Origin: Achromobacter sp. ASV32
GTDB lineage: Bacteria; Pseudomonadota; Gammaproteobacteria; Burkholderiales; Burkholderiaceae_B
DNA length: 64,000 bases
Direction: 5' to 3'
NCBI RefSeq assembly: GCF_016428805.1
Contig: NZ_JAELTJ010000010.1
Location: 1 to 64,000, forward strand
Position numbers and translations under genes: made by a program. Each line of letters starts with the position of its first letter. The stretch's first letter is position 1. The notes beneath the pieces are model-generated. The model was given only the letters and a program-made list of their open reading frames with translations. It was not told the DNA's origin and searched no databases. Of the stretch, positions 36,607 to 47,757 are shown in pieces.

Positions 36607-37284
36607 CTAAGCCAGGGTCTTCACGCCGTGGGCGGTGTCAAGGCGGGCGCGCAGGCGCGGCGGGCCGTCGGCCTGCTCGACCGTGATCAGGTGATCGGCG
36701 CCCAGCCATGCCAGCCCCTGGCGCAGCAGCGCAGCGCGCGGATGGGTGCCGGTCAAGGACAGCAGCGCCAGCGGCTGGCGCGGCAGGCTGACGCCGGGAT
36801 AGGCGTCAACGTCCCATTGGATCAGGGTGGGCAGCAGGCCGTCGCCTGCGGCTTGGTCGCCGTCGCGCCAGGAAGGCAGGCTGCCGTCGTCCGGCACGGT
36901 CAGGCGCCAGCGCAGGTCGCCGCGCGTCATGGGAATGGCGGGCGCGATGCGGTCGGGGTGCCGGGCCTGCCAGTCGGACAGGTCGTCAGGCGCTGCGACG
37001 CGCGCCGCCCAATGCGCCAGGAACGGGCCGTCGGCCAGGCGCGCGCGCAGGGCGGGCTGGTCCAGTCCGAACCAGCGCGGCCGTTGCGGCGCCGGCGCAT
37101 CCGGGTCGATGGCGATGACTTCCAGGTACACGCCGCCCGCCATGCCCAGCACCCGATTGTGGGTGCCCATGCGCGGATGCGCGCCGCCGCCCGCGGGCGC
37201 AATGCCCAGCAGGTCGGCCACATGGCGGGTGCCGCTGTCCAGGTCGGCGGCGGCGACAACGAGATGATCAAGGACGAGTTTCAT
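36607..37284 (-). CDS. VOC/glyoxalase-like domain protein
   Basis: The 225-residue protein starts LVLDHLVVAAADLDSGTRHV, typical of the glyoxalase-like (VOC) family with two half-domains. It contains THNRVLGM and the metal-side glutamate in YLEVIAIDPDAP. The reaction is unknown. The ATG at 37284 gives the family start. It probably shares a transcript with alaX. Confidence 0.82.
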   Translation of the reverse strand: MKLVLDHLVVAAADLDSGTRHVADLLGIAPAGGGAHPRMGTHNRVLGMAGGVYLEVIAIDPDAPAPQRPRWFGLDQPALRARLADGPFLAHWAARVAAPDDLSDWQARHPDRIAPAIPMTRGDLRWRLTVPDDGSLPSWRDGDQAAGDGLLPTLIQWDVDAYPGVSLPRQPLALLSLTGTHPRAALLRQGLAWLGADHLITVEQADGPPRLRARLDTAHGVKTLA

Positions 37285-37416
37285 GGCGCCTATGGTATCG
37301 AATACAAGGGACACCGTACCCGTACACCTGGGCGGGGGCGGTCAGTACAGTGGCAGGGTCAGAGAGACGCTGGCGGAGTACTGCAGTTTTGTCCAGGTCT
37401 ACTGTCTGGGTCTACC

Positions 37417-37728
37417 TCAAGCTGCCACGCTGATGCCGGTGGCGTCAGATTGACGTACTTTCCGGACACGAATTTCGACATGCTGGTCCAAGGAAACCCG
37501 TGCTCGCATGAGCCGCTCAAGCGAGATATTCCGCAGCTTGTAATGTCGAATCTGGGAGATCTTGGGTTGGGTCATGCCGGTCAGTGCTGCAACTTCGGTT
37601 TGTGTGAGGCCGCGCTTGTCGATCAGGTCGTTGAGTTTGATGGCCAGTTGCGCCCTGGCTGTCAGATCAGCGGCATCGTCCAGGCCGAGATCGTGCAGAA
37701 CGTTCAGCGTGCCAGTTTTGCTCGTCAT
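37417..37728 (-). CDS. XRE-family HTH protein, antitoxin-like, without a toxin
   Basis: The ~103-residue protein has a Cro/C1-type HTH at about 40-85 (RGLTQTEVAALTGMTQPKIS) after a short helix. It looks like HigA-type antitoxins of RelE/HigB modules. The ATG at 37728 has an AAGG site; an in-frame TTG at 37797 would add 23 residues. Upstream there are fewer than 200 bases before secF, too little for a toxin gene, and none is seen downstream. DNA here looks less GC-rich than the neighbours, which suggests transfer. It may be an orphan regulator. Confidence 0.75.
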   Translation of the reverse strand: MTSKTGTLNVLHDLGLDDAADLTARAQLAIKLNDLIDKRGLTQTEVAALTGMTQPKISQIRHYKLRNISLERLMRARVSLDQHVEIRVRKVRQSDATGISVAA

Positions 37729-37860
37729 GCTTGCCTTTTGTGCGGCCCATGGCGGGCCATTACCCGTTTCAACCGTTTCGGTGACGGATATATCCAAGGT
37801 ATCGTCATCTAGGACCAGGCACTATTCGTGCAGACCGCGAACGCCCCCCTCATCGGCAGC

Positions 37861-37908
37861 GCCCATAAAAAAACCCGCCGCAAAATGCGACGGGTTTTTT
37901 TTATGGGC
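37861..37908. terminator. Strong terminator after secF
   Basis: Long arms (GCCCATAAAAAAACCCG and its complement, one extra T) contain an inner CGC/GCG stem. The structure is flanked by A and T runs on both strands and sits 8 bases past the secF stop. It also separates the XRE gene from secF. Confidence 0.92.
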
Positions 37909-37915
37909 GGAAAGA

Positions 37916-38851
37916 TCAGGCGGCTTCGCCTTCCTCGCCTTCCTTCTTGACCGGCTTGATCAGGTCTTCGCGCTTGACGCCCATCCACATGGCCAGCGCG
38001 GCGGCGACGAACACCGACGAGTAGATACCGAACCAGATGCCGATGGTCAGGGCCATGGCGAAGTAGTGCAGGGTGGGGCCGCCAAAGAACAGCATGGCCA
38101 GCACCATCATCTGGGTCGAGCCGTGGGTGATGATGGTGCGCGAGATCGTCTGCGTGATGGCGCTGTTGATGACCTCATGCACGTCCGCCTTGCGGTACTT
38201 GCGGAAGTTCTCGCGGATCCGGTCCATGATGACCACGGATTCGTTCACGGAGTAGCCCAGCACCGCCAGCACGCCCGCCAGCACCGACAGCGAGAATTCC
38301 CACTGGAAGAAGGCGAAAAAGCCCAGGATGATCACCACGTCGTGCAGGTTGGCGATCACGCCGGCCACGGCGAACTTCCATTCAAAGCGGAAGCCCAGGT
38401 AGACCATGATGCCGATGACCACGACCAGCAGCGCCATCAGGCCGTTATGCAGCAGCTCCTGGCCCACCTGAGGGCCCACGAATTCGACGCGGCGCAGTTC
38501 CACGCCCTGGTCCGCGGTCTTCAGGGCGGCCAACACGGTTTCGCTCTGGGTGGCGGACGTCTGGCCTTCCTGCAGCGGCAGGCGGATCATGACGTCGTGC
38601 GAGGTGCCGAAGTTCTGCACCTGGAAGTCGGTGTAGCCCAGCTTGGAGACCACGCCGCGCACGTTTTCAAGCTGCGCCGTCTGGGCGTAGTTGACTTCCA
38701 TGACCGTGCCGCCGGTGAACTCGATCGACAGGTGGAAGCCGCGCGTGAGGATGAAAAAGACCGCCGCCACGAACGTGACGAGGCTGATGATGTTCAGCAC
38801 CAGCGCGTGGCGCATGAACGGGATGGTGCGGTGGATCCGGAAAAATTCCAT
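37916..38851 (-). CDS. secF: Protein translocase subunit SecF
   Basis: The 311-residue inner-membrane protein has the SecF signature GFHLSIEFTGGTVMEV near residue 35-50 and six membrane segments. With SecD and YajC it forms the proton-driven accessory complex of SecYEG. The ATG at 38851 is chosen; upstream open codons overlap the SecD end region. It follows secD by 51 bases. Confidence 0.96.
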   Translation of the reverse strand: MEFFRIHRTIPFMRHALVLNIISLVTFVAAVFFILTRGFHLSIEFTGGTVMEVNYAQTAQLENVRGVVSKLGYTDFQVQNFGTSHDVMIRLPLQEGQTSATQSETVLAALKTADQGVELRRVEFVGPQVGQELLHNGLMALLVVVIGIMVYLGFRFEWKFAVAGVIANLHDVVIILGFFAFFQWEFSLSVLAGVLAVLGYSVNESVVIMDRIRENFRKYRKADVHEVINSAITQTISRTIITHGSTQMMVLAMLFFGGPTLHYFAMALTIGIWFGIYSSVFVAAALAMWMGVKREDLIKPVKKEGEEGEAA

Positions 38852-38902
38852 TTTTTGCCCTGGCTTGTCAGCGGCGGGCGGCCTGGCCGCCCGCACTCAT
38901 GT

Positions 38903-40783
38903 TCAGTTGGTCTTCGGCTTCCAGACTTCGCCGATGGAAATCGACGTGAGCTTCTTCTTGCGGCCGTACCAGAGGTTGGCCAGCGCGCGCACGCCCACGA
39001 CGGACGAGAACATCGAGGTCAGGATGCCCAGGCAATGCACCACCGCGAAGCCGCGGATGGGACCGGAACCGAATGCCAGCAGGGCCAGGCCGACAATCAG
39101 CGTGGTGAGGTTGGAGTCGAGAATGGTGCCCCACGCGCGTTCGAATCCATGGTGGATCGCCTGTTGTGGCGACGCCCCGGCGCGTAGTTCTTCCCGGATC
39201 CGCTCGTTGATCAGCACGTTCGAGTCAATGGCCATGCCCAGTGTCAGCGCGATAGCCGCGATGCCGGGCAGCGTCAGCGTGGCCTGCAGCATCGACAGCA
39301 GGGCCAGCAGCAGCAGCACGTTCAGGGTCAGGCCGACGGTGGAGAACACGCCGAACAGGTGGTAGTAGAGGATGATGAAGACCGCGATGGCCAGGAAGCC
39401 GTACAACGTCGAATGGAAGCCCTTCGAGATGTTGTCGGCGCCCAGGCTGGGGCCGATGGTGCGTTCTTCGATGATCGACATCGGCGCGGCCAGCGCGCCG
39501 GCGCGCAGCAGCAGGGCGGTATCGGCGGCTTCTTCGGAGCTCATGCTGCCCGAGATCTGCACCTGGCCGCCGGCGATTTCGCTGCGGATGACGGGGGCCG
39601 TCACGACCTCGCCCTTGCCGTTTTCGAACAGCAGGATGGCCATGCGCTTGCCGATGTTGTCGCGGGTGACGTCGCGGAAGATGCGGGCGCCCTTGGAATC
39701 CAGCGTCAGGTGAACGGCGGCCTGCTGGGTCTGCGAGTCGCGGCCGGGTTGGGCGTCCTGCAGGTTTTCACCGGTCAGGACCACCTGGCGGCGCACCAGG
39801 ATCGGGCGGCCGTCGCGGTCGGAGTAGCGCTCCAGACCGAACGGCACCGAGCCGCCCAGCAGCGCGGCTTGCGCGGCGGGGGAGTCGTCGACCATGCGGA
39901 TTTCAAGCGTGGCGGTGCGGCCCAGCAGTTCCTTGGCCTTGGCCACGTCCTGCACGCCGGGCAACTGCACCACGATGCGGTCCGAACCCTGTTGCTGGAT
40001 GACCGGCTCGGCCACGCCCAGCTCGTTGATACGGTTGTGCAGCGTGTTGATGTTCTGCTTCAGCGCCGAGTCCTGCACACGGGTGACCGCGGCCGGGTTC
40101 AGGGCGCCCATCAGCAGCAGCTTGCCGTTTTCTTCGCTTTCGGTGAATTCCAGGTCGGGCAGGCGCGTGCGCAGCGTCGAGATGGCGCGGTCGCGGTCTT
40201 GCGCGTTGGCGAAGGTGGCGGCCACGCCCATGCCCGAGCGTTCGACGCCGGCCACGTTGACCTTCTGGTCGCGCAGCACCGAGCGCACGTCGGCGGCCAG
40301 GGAGTCGTAGCGGGCGGTCAGGGCGCCCTGCATGTCCACTTGCAGCAGGAAGTGCACGCCGCCGCGCAGGTCCAGGCCCAGGTACATGGGCTTGGGGGCG
40401 AACCAGCCCATGGCGCGCATCCAGGTCGGCGAGGCGGGCAGCAGGTTCAGCGCCACGGTGTAGTGCGGGTCGCCCGGAATGGTATTGAGGGATTTGTCGA
40501 TCAGGTCGCGGGCCTGCAGTTGCAGGTCGGTCGACGTAAAGCGGGCGCGCACGGTGCCGAGCGTGCCGTTCTGTTCGTAGTAGACCCCTTCGTTGGGGAT
40601 CTTGGCGTCAGCCAGCACCTGCTCGACCCGGCTCAGCATGGCCGTATCCACCTTGATGGTGGCCTTGGCGCTGGAAACCTGGACGGCGGGGGACTCGCCG
40701 TAGAAATTGGGAAGCGTATAGAGCAGGCCAATAAAGACCGCAATCAGGACCGTAATGTACTTCCAGAGGGGATAGCGGTTCAT
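38903..40783 (-). CDS. secD: Protein translocase subunit SecD
   Basis: The 626-residue inner-membrane protein has an N-terminal membrane helix, a large periplasmic P1 domain with GLDLRGGVHFLLQVDM (about 134-150), and six C-terminal helices including AIALTLGMAIDSNVLINERI. It acts in late stages of protein export. It sits between yajC and secF. Confidence 0.97.
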   Translation of the reverse strand: MNRYPLWKYITVLIAVFIGLLYTLPNFYGESPAVQVSSAKATIKVDTAMLSRVEQVLADAKIPNEGVYYEQNGTLGTVRARFTSTDLQLQARDLIDKSLNTIPGDPHYTVALNLLPASPTWMRAMGWFAPKPMYLGLDLRGGVHFLLQVDMQGALTARYDSLAADVRSVLRDQKVNVAGVERSGMGVAATFANAQDRDRAISTLRTRLPDLEFTESEENGKLLLMGALNPAAVTRVQDSALKQNINTLHNRINELGVAEPVIQQQGSDRIVVQLPGVQDVAKAKELLGRTATLEIRMVDDSPAAQAALLGGSVPFGLERYSDRDGRPILVRRQVVLTGENLQDAQPGRDSQTQQAAVHLTLDSKGARIFRDVTRDNIGKRMAILLFENGKGEVVTAPVIRSEIAGGQVQISGSMSSEEAADTALLLRAGALAAPMSIIEERTIGPSLGADNISKGFHSTLYGFLAIAVFIILYYHLFGVFSTVGLTLNVLLLLALLSMLQATLTLPGIAAIALTLGMAIDSNVLINERIREELRAGASPQQAIHHGFERAWGTILDSNLTTLIVGLALLAFGSGPIRGFAVVHCLGILTSMFSSVVGVRALANLWYGRKKKLTSISIGEVWKPKTN

Positions 40784-40895
40784 TGCCGGCTACTTCATGT
40801 AAGAGTGATGAAAGGACCGCCCGGGCGACGGGCGCGGCGGGCGGCGGAGCGGCGCCGCCTGTGCCCTGGGGCCCGGCGGCGCTCCTATGGGACGC

Positions 40896-41237
40896 TTACA
40901 GGGCCTTGATGGTTCCCTTGGGCAGAACGGTCGAGACCGACGACTTCTGCATGATGACTTCGACCGGCTTGTCGGCCAGTTCGGAGACTTCGACGGTGAC
41001 GTAGCTGTCGTTCACCTTGGTGACCTTGCCGAGCATGCCGCCGGCGGTGACGACTTCGTCGCCCTTGGCCAGGGCGGCGATCAGATTGCGGTGTTCCTTC
41101 TGGCGCTTCATCTGGGGACGGATCATCAGGAAGTAGAGGATCACGAACATCAGGATGATGGGCAGCATGCCCATCAGCGCATTGCCTTCCGGGGCAGCCT
41201 GGGCCACGACGAGGCTGGCGGTATCGATAGCGGACAT
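40896..41237 (-). CDS. yajC: Preprotein translocase subunit YajC
   Basis: The 113-residue single-pass protein has MLPIILMFVILYFLMIRPQM (about 24-43) and GDEVVTAGGMLGKV, both typical of YajC. The ATG at 41237 has an AGGAG site. It precedes secD by 112 bases. The gap to tgt (319 bases) contains repeats, which is unusual for this operon. Confidence 0.95.
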   Translation of the reverse strand: MSAIDTASLVVAQAAPEGNALMGMLPIILMFVILYFLMIRPQMKRQKEHRNLIAALAKGDEVVTAGGMLGKVTKVNDSYVTVEVSELADKPVEVIMQKSSVSTVLPKGTIKAL

Positions 41238-41361
41238 GTAATTCTCCTGCGTATTAGTCTGTTTGGGTTTGTTTGTATCGAGCTGTCGTCGATCTTGTTC
41301 TGCGCCCATCCCCGCGCGAGCCATGGATAGGGCAAGCCGGCTATTGTAGCGAGGTTTAAGG

Positions 41362-41430
41362 CCCCCACGCCGCGGGTGCCTGGACCCCCACGCCGCGGGT
41401 AATTGGACCCCCACGCCGCGCACACTTCGT
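41362..41430. repeat. Three tandem copies of a 23-base GC-rich unit
   Basis: Units start at 41362, 41385 and 41408, each opening CCCCCACGCCGCG. The last unit is also the start of the dispersed hairpin element. They lie in the 319-base gap between tgt and yajC, which otherwise has only the yajC ribosome binding site and GC hairpins. Confidence 0.75.
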
Positions 41431-41489
41431 GCGCTAGCTGCCCCCCGAGGGGGCTGCCCCGCCTTGGGGCGGCCCGGCGGCGGGGCGGC
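41408..41489. repeat. GC-rich dispersed hairpin element, intact copy
   Basis: Three hairpins occur in row: GCGCAC/GTGCGC, CCCCC/GGGGG with a CGA loop, and GCCCC/GGGGC. A degenerate copy lies at 15151-15231. From memory, similar elements are frequent between genes in Achromobacter and Bordetella genomes. It separates tgt from yajC. Confidence 0.72.
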
Positions 41490-41556
41490 GATTCTAGCGC
41501 GGGTCCTGGCGCTGCGCGCGCCCGCTTTTTACTCGGGCGTGGCGCCGTCTGGAATT

Positions 41557-43745
<2,189 letters not shown>

Positions 43746-43819
43746 GGGATATCGGTATCAGGGGGGCTGGCGTGGCGAGGGTCGCCGCGGGGCGCCGGGC
43801 CGCCGGCAATGGGGCGGCG

Positions 43820-43849
43820 AAAAAACGAGCCAGGCCCGGGGGCCGGCTC
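43820..43849 (-). terminator. Terminator after the iclR gene
   Basis: On the minus strand the stem GAGCC/GGCTC with an inner 4-bp GGCC extension is followed by G and a run of six T. It lies about 68 bases past the IclR regulator stop and upstream of queA. Confidence 0.8.
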
Positions 43850-43916
43850 TGGGGCAACTCGGTATTGTAAAGGGGCCGGGGAAAAGGGCGGCTGGCCGGG
43901 CCGGGGCAAGGCCGCT

Positions 43917-44753
43917 TCAGCGCCCGCCGCGCCAGCCCAGCCGGCGCGAGCAGTCGGCCGCCGCCGCCGTCAGCGCGCGCAGCGGCGCCCCGTCCGGCGA
44001 GAGGTCAAAGCCGCCGTGCAGGCCCAGGCCGGTGATGGCCCCGGCCAGTTGGCCCTGGGCGTCCAGCACCGGTAGCGCCGCCGAGTCGATGCCGTGCAGC
44101 AGGTGGCCGCTGACGCTGGCGTAGCCGCGTTCGCGGGTGGCGAGCCAGCGTCGCCGCAGGGCCCCGGCGGGGTCGACGGTGTCGGCGGCCGTCAGGGGCG
44201 GGCTGGCGGGATCGCCCAGCAGGCTCGCCGCGTCGGCGCCCTGGCGCTGCGCCGCATCCCATTCCGCCAGCGCGCGCGGCAGCACCGACGCCTCGGGCAG
44301 CCAGGCCGCGAACACGCGCCCGGTGGCGCTGTTGAGCAGCGGCAGCACCGAGCCGACCCGTACGTTCACCGTGACGGGCAGGCGGGCGTCGCGCCACTGC
44401 ACGATGGTGGGGCCGTGCTGGCCCCAGACCGAGATGAATACGGTCTGGCCGATGGCCGCGCTCAGGTCTTCCAGGCAGCCGGCCGCCAGTTTCACGAAAT
44501 CCACCTCGGCCAGCGCCGCCAGCCCCGTGTGCAGCGCCTGGGGACCGAGCCGGTAGCGGGCGCTGGCGGGGTCCTGCTCGACATAGCCCCGCCGCTCCAG
44601 CGACACCAGGTAGCGGTGCGCCTTGGCGCGCGGCATGTCCAGGCTGCGGCCCAGTTCGGACACCGACACGGCGCCGCCCAGTTCGGCCAGCCGGGTCAGG
44701 ACGTCCAGTGCGATTTCGGCCGATTGGATGCCGGTGCTGCTGTCTGTTGACAT
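43917..44753 (-). CDS. IclR-family transcriptional regulator
   Basis: The 278-residue protein has an N-terminal winged HTH (about 12-70; SVSELGRSLDMPRAKAHRYL) and the C-terminal effector-binding domain (about 85-270; ETVFISVWGQHG-type segment, GLGLHGGFD). It is divergent from the monooxygenase gene across 79 bases with a candidate operator, so it probably controls that cluster. The ATG at 44753 is chosen over an extension that would run into the promoter. Confidence 0.9.
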   Translation of the reverse strand: MSTDSSTGIQSAEIALDVLTRLAELGGAVSVSELGRSLDMPRAKAHRYLVSLERRGYVEQDPASARYRLGPQALHTGLAALAEVDFVKLAAGCLEDLSAAIGQTVFISVWGQHGPTIVQWRDARLPVTVNVRVGSVLPLLNSATGRVFAAWLPEASVLPRALAEWDAAQRQGADAASLLGDPASPPLTAADTVDPAGALRRRWLATRERGYASVSGHLLHGIDSAALPVLDAQGQLAGAITGLGLHGGFDLSPDGAPLRALTAAAADCSRRLGWRGGR

Positions 44754-44774
44754 TGATTCGTCTCTTATTAGAAT
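44747..44774 (+). promoter_or_regulatory. Sigma-70 promoter of the monooxygenase cluster
   Basis: TTGACA (44747-44752) and TAGAAT (44769-44774) are separated by 16 bases, with a predicted start near 44781. The -35 box overlaps the start of the divergent iclR coding sequence. Confidence 0.65.
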
Positions 44775-44788
44775 ACGTGTATCGCTAA
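44768..44788. promoter_or_regulatory. Candidate IclR operator
   Basis: ATAC-GT-GTAT forms a dyad at 44773-44782, flanked by TTAG and CTAA arms (one base out of register). It covers the -10 box and start point of the promoter for the monooxygenase gene, as expected for repression. Confidence 0.5.
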
Positions 44789-44832
44789 AAAATACATCAG
44801 CGCGCCGCCGCGGACAAATACGGAGACAACAC

Positions 44833-45846
44833 ATGAAGATGTCCATCTTCTCGGTACAGGATCATTACCCCGGCCAGCCCCGCAGCCTGGGCCAGCTCTA
44901 CAGCCAGGTGCTGGAGCAGGCGCGCCAGGCTGAACGTCTGGGCTACGACACCTTCTGGGTGGCGGAACACCACTTCCATGAATACGGCGCGGTGCCCAAT
45001 CCGGCGGTGTTCCTGGCAGCGCTGTCGCAGCAGACGACGCGGCTGCGGCTGGGCACCGCGATTTCGATCCTGACCTTCCACAACCCCCTGACGGTGGCGG
45101 AAAACTATGCCTTGGTGGACCAGCTTTCGCAAGGCAGGCTGTCGCTGGGCGTGGGGTCGGGCTACCTGAAGCACGAGTTCGAGGGCTACAACGTCGACCC
45201 AGCCATCAAGCGCGAGCGCTTTGACGAAAACCTGATGCTGGTCGAGCGCCTGCTGGCCGGCGAACGGGTCAGCCACGAAGGCAAGTTCAATACCCTGCGC
45301 GAGGTCCGGATCAATGTGCAGCCGGTGCAGCAGCCGGTGCCCGTCTATGTGGCGATCCTGCGCCGCGAGGCGGCCTATCACGTGGGCCGCCAGGGGCGCC
45401 GCATGCTGTTCGTGCCGTACGCCGCGGTCGACAACTTCGAAGAGATCGGCCTGATGATGCAGGATTACCGCCGCGGCCTGGCCGAGGCGGGCATCGAGGA
45501 CGCGACAGGCATGGCCGCGGTGGCGTTGCACACCCATGTGGCCGGGACGGACGCACAGGCCCGCGAACGCGCCGCCAGCGCCTTCGATCTGTACGTGGAC
45601 ACCCGGCTGTATGCGCGCAAGCAGGTCTACGACGACATCATTGCCAGCGGTCTGTCGCTGTTCGGCTCACCCCGCACCGTGGCCGACAAGCTGGCGCGGC
45701 TGGCCGACATGGGGCTGGACCATGTCATGAGCCTGCACAATTTCGGCCTGATGCCCCAGGACCACGTGCTCGATTCGATGCAGCGCCTGATGACCGAGGC
45801 CCTGCCGCTGTCGGGCGTACGGGCGCAGGACCGCCTGCCAGCCTGA
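44833..45846 (+). CDS. LLM-class flavin-dependent monooxygenase
   Basis: The 337-residue protein is a luciferase-like (TIM barrel) monooxygenase with WVAEHHFHEYGAVPNP, LRLGTAISILTFHNPL, LGVGSGYLKHEFEGY and a C-terminal FGSPRTVADKLARL. It uses reduced FMN supplied by a partner, most likely the flavin reductase 44 bases downstream. The substrate is unknown; relatives attack sulfonates, alkanes, terpenes or amines. The ATG at 44833 has GGAG upstream. Confidence 0.9.
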   Translation: MKMSIFSVQDHYPGQPRSLGQLYSQVLEQARQAERLGYDTFWVAEHHFHEYGAVPNPAVFLAALSQQTTRLRLGTAISILTFHNPLTVAENYALVDQLSQGRLSLGVGSGYLKHEFEGYNVDPAIKRERFDENLMLVERLLAGERVSHEGKFNTLREVRINVQPVQQPVPVYVAILRREAAYHVGRQGRRMLFVPYAAVDNFEEIGLMMQDYRRGLAEAGIEDATGMAAVALHTHVAGTDAQARERAASAFDLYVDTRLYARKQVYDDIIASGLSLFGSPRTVADKLARLADMGLDHVMSLHNFGLMPQDHVLDSMQRLMTEALPLSGVRAQDRLPA

Positions 45847-45889
45847 GCGCGGGGCGCCCGCCCGCCAGATGCCCACCGCCGGAGCCGCC

Positions 45890-46393
45890 ATGAGCGCCAT
45901 CCATGATCTCAGCCCCGCCCGTCTGCGGCGGGCCCTGGGGCGTTACGCCACCGGCGTCACCGTGGTGACCGCCACGGGCGCGCATGGCCCGATCGGCCTG
46001 ACCGTGAATTCCTTCGCCTCGGTCTCGCTGGAGCCGCCGCTGGTGCTTTGGAGCCTGCGCCGCGCCAGCATGCATTACGCCGATTTCACCTCGCAAGGCG
46101 GTTTCGCCGTTCATGTGCTGGGGGCGCCGCAACGCGACCTGGCCCGGGTGTTCTCGCAGCCGGTGGCCGATCGTTACGCCGGGCTGAACTGGTATGCCGG
46201 GCAGGACGGCATTCCCGTGTTCGACGATTGCGCGGCGCGCTTCGAGTGCGCCACCCGCCAGGTGCTTGAGGTGGGCGACCACGCCGTGCTGATCGGCGAG
46301 GTGCTGCGCCTGCATGCGCCGGCCGACGACGGCGGCGCCCTGGTTTTCCATAACGGGGCTTTTCTGCCGCACGGAGGCGTTCCCGTCGTATAA
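45890..46393 (+). CDS. Flavin reductase family protein
   Basis: The 167-residue FMN-binding split-barrel protein contains FASVSLEPPLVLWSL and ATGVTVVTA, typical of NAD(P)H:flavin reductases of two-component monooxygenases. It probably supplies reduced FMN to the LLM enzyme. The ATG at 45890 has GGAG 5 bases away; an in-frame ATG at 45869 is possible. Confidence 0.9.
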   Translation: MSAIHDLSPARLRRALGRYATGVTVVTATGAHGPIGLTVNSFASVSLEPPLVLWSLRRASMHYADFTSQGGFAVHVLGAPQRDLARVFSQPVADRYAGLNWYAGQDGIPVFDDCAARFECATRQVLEVGDHAVLIGEVLRLHAPADDGGALVFHNGAFLPHGGVPVV

Positions 46394-46458
46394 CCCTTTC
46401 ACGCCGTAGCGGATCGGCATGACGCATAACGACATCCGCGCCCCAAAGGAGACTGCCC

Positions 46459-47610
46459 ATGACCCCCCGTTGCACCTTGAAGGCCGCGTTGGCGGCTCTG
46501 CTGGTCGCGGCCGCCGCGCCCGCGCTGGCCCAAGTGAAAATCGGCGCCACCCTGTCCACCACCGGCCCGCAGGCCTCGCTGGGCATTCCCGAGCGCAATA
46601 CCATCAGCCTGCTGCCCACGGAGATCGGCGGCATGAAAGTGGAATACGTGGTGCTCGATGACGCGTCCGACACCACCCGGGCGGTCAGCAATTCCCACAA
46701 GCTCATCTCCGAGAGCAAGGTCGATCTGATCGTCGGCTCGTCCACCACGCCCAACACCATGGCCATGCTGGACACCGTGGCCACCGGCGCCACGCCGGTC
46801 ATCACGCTGGCCTCGTCGGCGCGCCTGATCGACCCGGTGGACGACAAGCGGCGCTGGGTGTTCAAGACGCCGCATTCCGATTCCCTGATGGCCGAGGGCA
46901 TCGCCCGCCATGCGGCGGCCAATGGCGTCAAGACCCTGGCCTTTATCGGCTTTAACAACGCCCTGGGCGAAACCTTCTGGGTGGAAGTGGAAAAGGCGGC
47001 CAAGCAGCACGGCATCCAGGTCGTGGGCCGCGAGAGCTTCGCGCCGACCGATACCTCGGCCGTGGCGCAGACGCTCAAGCTAGTGGGCGCCGCCCCGGAC
47101 GCGGTGGTGGTGGGCGCCTCGGGCACGCCGGCGGCGATGCCGGCCCGGGCGCTGCGCGAGCGCGGCTACCAGGGCAAGATCTACTTCAACCATGGGGTCG
47201 CCAACAACGACTTCCTGCGGGTGTGCGGTCCGGCCTGCGACGGCGCCTGGGTGCCGGTCGGGCCGGTGATGGTGGCGGACCTGTTGCCCGACACCAACCC
47301 GGTCAAGGCCACGGCGCAGGCCTTTGCCAGGAAGTACGAGGCCGCCAACGGTCCGGGCAGCGTGTCTCTGTTCGCGGCCTACGCCTGGGACGTGGGCTTG
47401 CTGCTGCAGCAGGCAATCCCCGTGGCGCTGAAGTCGGCCAAGCCGGGCACGCCCGAGTTCCGCGCCGCGCTGCGCGACGCGCTGGAAAACGTCAAGAACC
47501 TGCCCACCGCCACCGGCGTCGTCAACATGAGTGCCACTGACCACAACGGCCTGGACGCGCGCGCGCTGGTCATGGCGACCGTGGCCGGCGGCAAGTGGAA
47601 GTTGCAGTAA
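46459..47610 (+). CDS. ABC transporter substrate-binding protein, branched-chain amino-acid type
   Basis: The 383-residue periplasmic protein has a Sec signal (about 1-24, ending APALAQ) and a Leu/Ile/Val-type binding fold beginning VKIGATLSTTGPQASLG. No permease or ATPase gene is linked, so it may use a transporter encoded elsewhere or serve as a solute sensor. It is the third gene after the IclR-controlled promoter and probably binds the monooxygenase substrate or a precursor. An AGGAG site precedes the ATG. Confidence 0.88.
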   Translation: MTPRCTLKAALAALLVAAAAPALAQVKIGATLSTTGPQASLGIPERNTISLLPTEIGGMKVEYVVLDDASDTTRAVSNSHKLISESKVDLIVGSSTTPNTMAMLDTVATGATPVITLASSARLIDPVDDKRRWVFKTPHSDSLMAEGIARHAAANGVKTLAFIGFNNALGETFWVEVEKAAKQHGIQVVGRESFAPTDTSAVAQTLKLVGAAPDAVVVGASGTPAAMPARALRERGYQGKIYFNHGVANNDFLRVCGPACDGAWVPVGPVMVADLLPDTNPVKATAQAFARKYEAANGPGSVSLFAAYAWDVGLLLQQAIPVALKSAKPGTPEFRAALRDALENVKNLPTATGVVNMSATDHNGLDARALVMATVAGGKWKLQ

Positions 47611-47757
47611 CCGCCACCTGGCGATGGCAGGCGGCTGAGGACGGGCATGGGTCTCGGGCGCGCCCTTTCGAGGGCGACCGCGCCGGCCGCCGCCCGTAAC
47701 CGCCCCAGGTTTTGTATGCTCTCGGTTTTGCAGGACAGGCAACCAGGTGGACAGGGC

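Noticed and set aside
37729-37915. Toxin gene partnering the XRE protein
   Set aside because: The space before secF is under 200 bases, much of it a terminator, and no toxin-like frame is present.
41362-41430. CRISPR-like short repeats
   Set aside because: Units are directly adjacent at a 23-base period with no unique spacers, and no cas genes are present.
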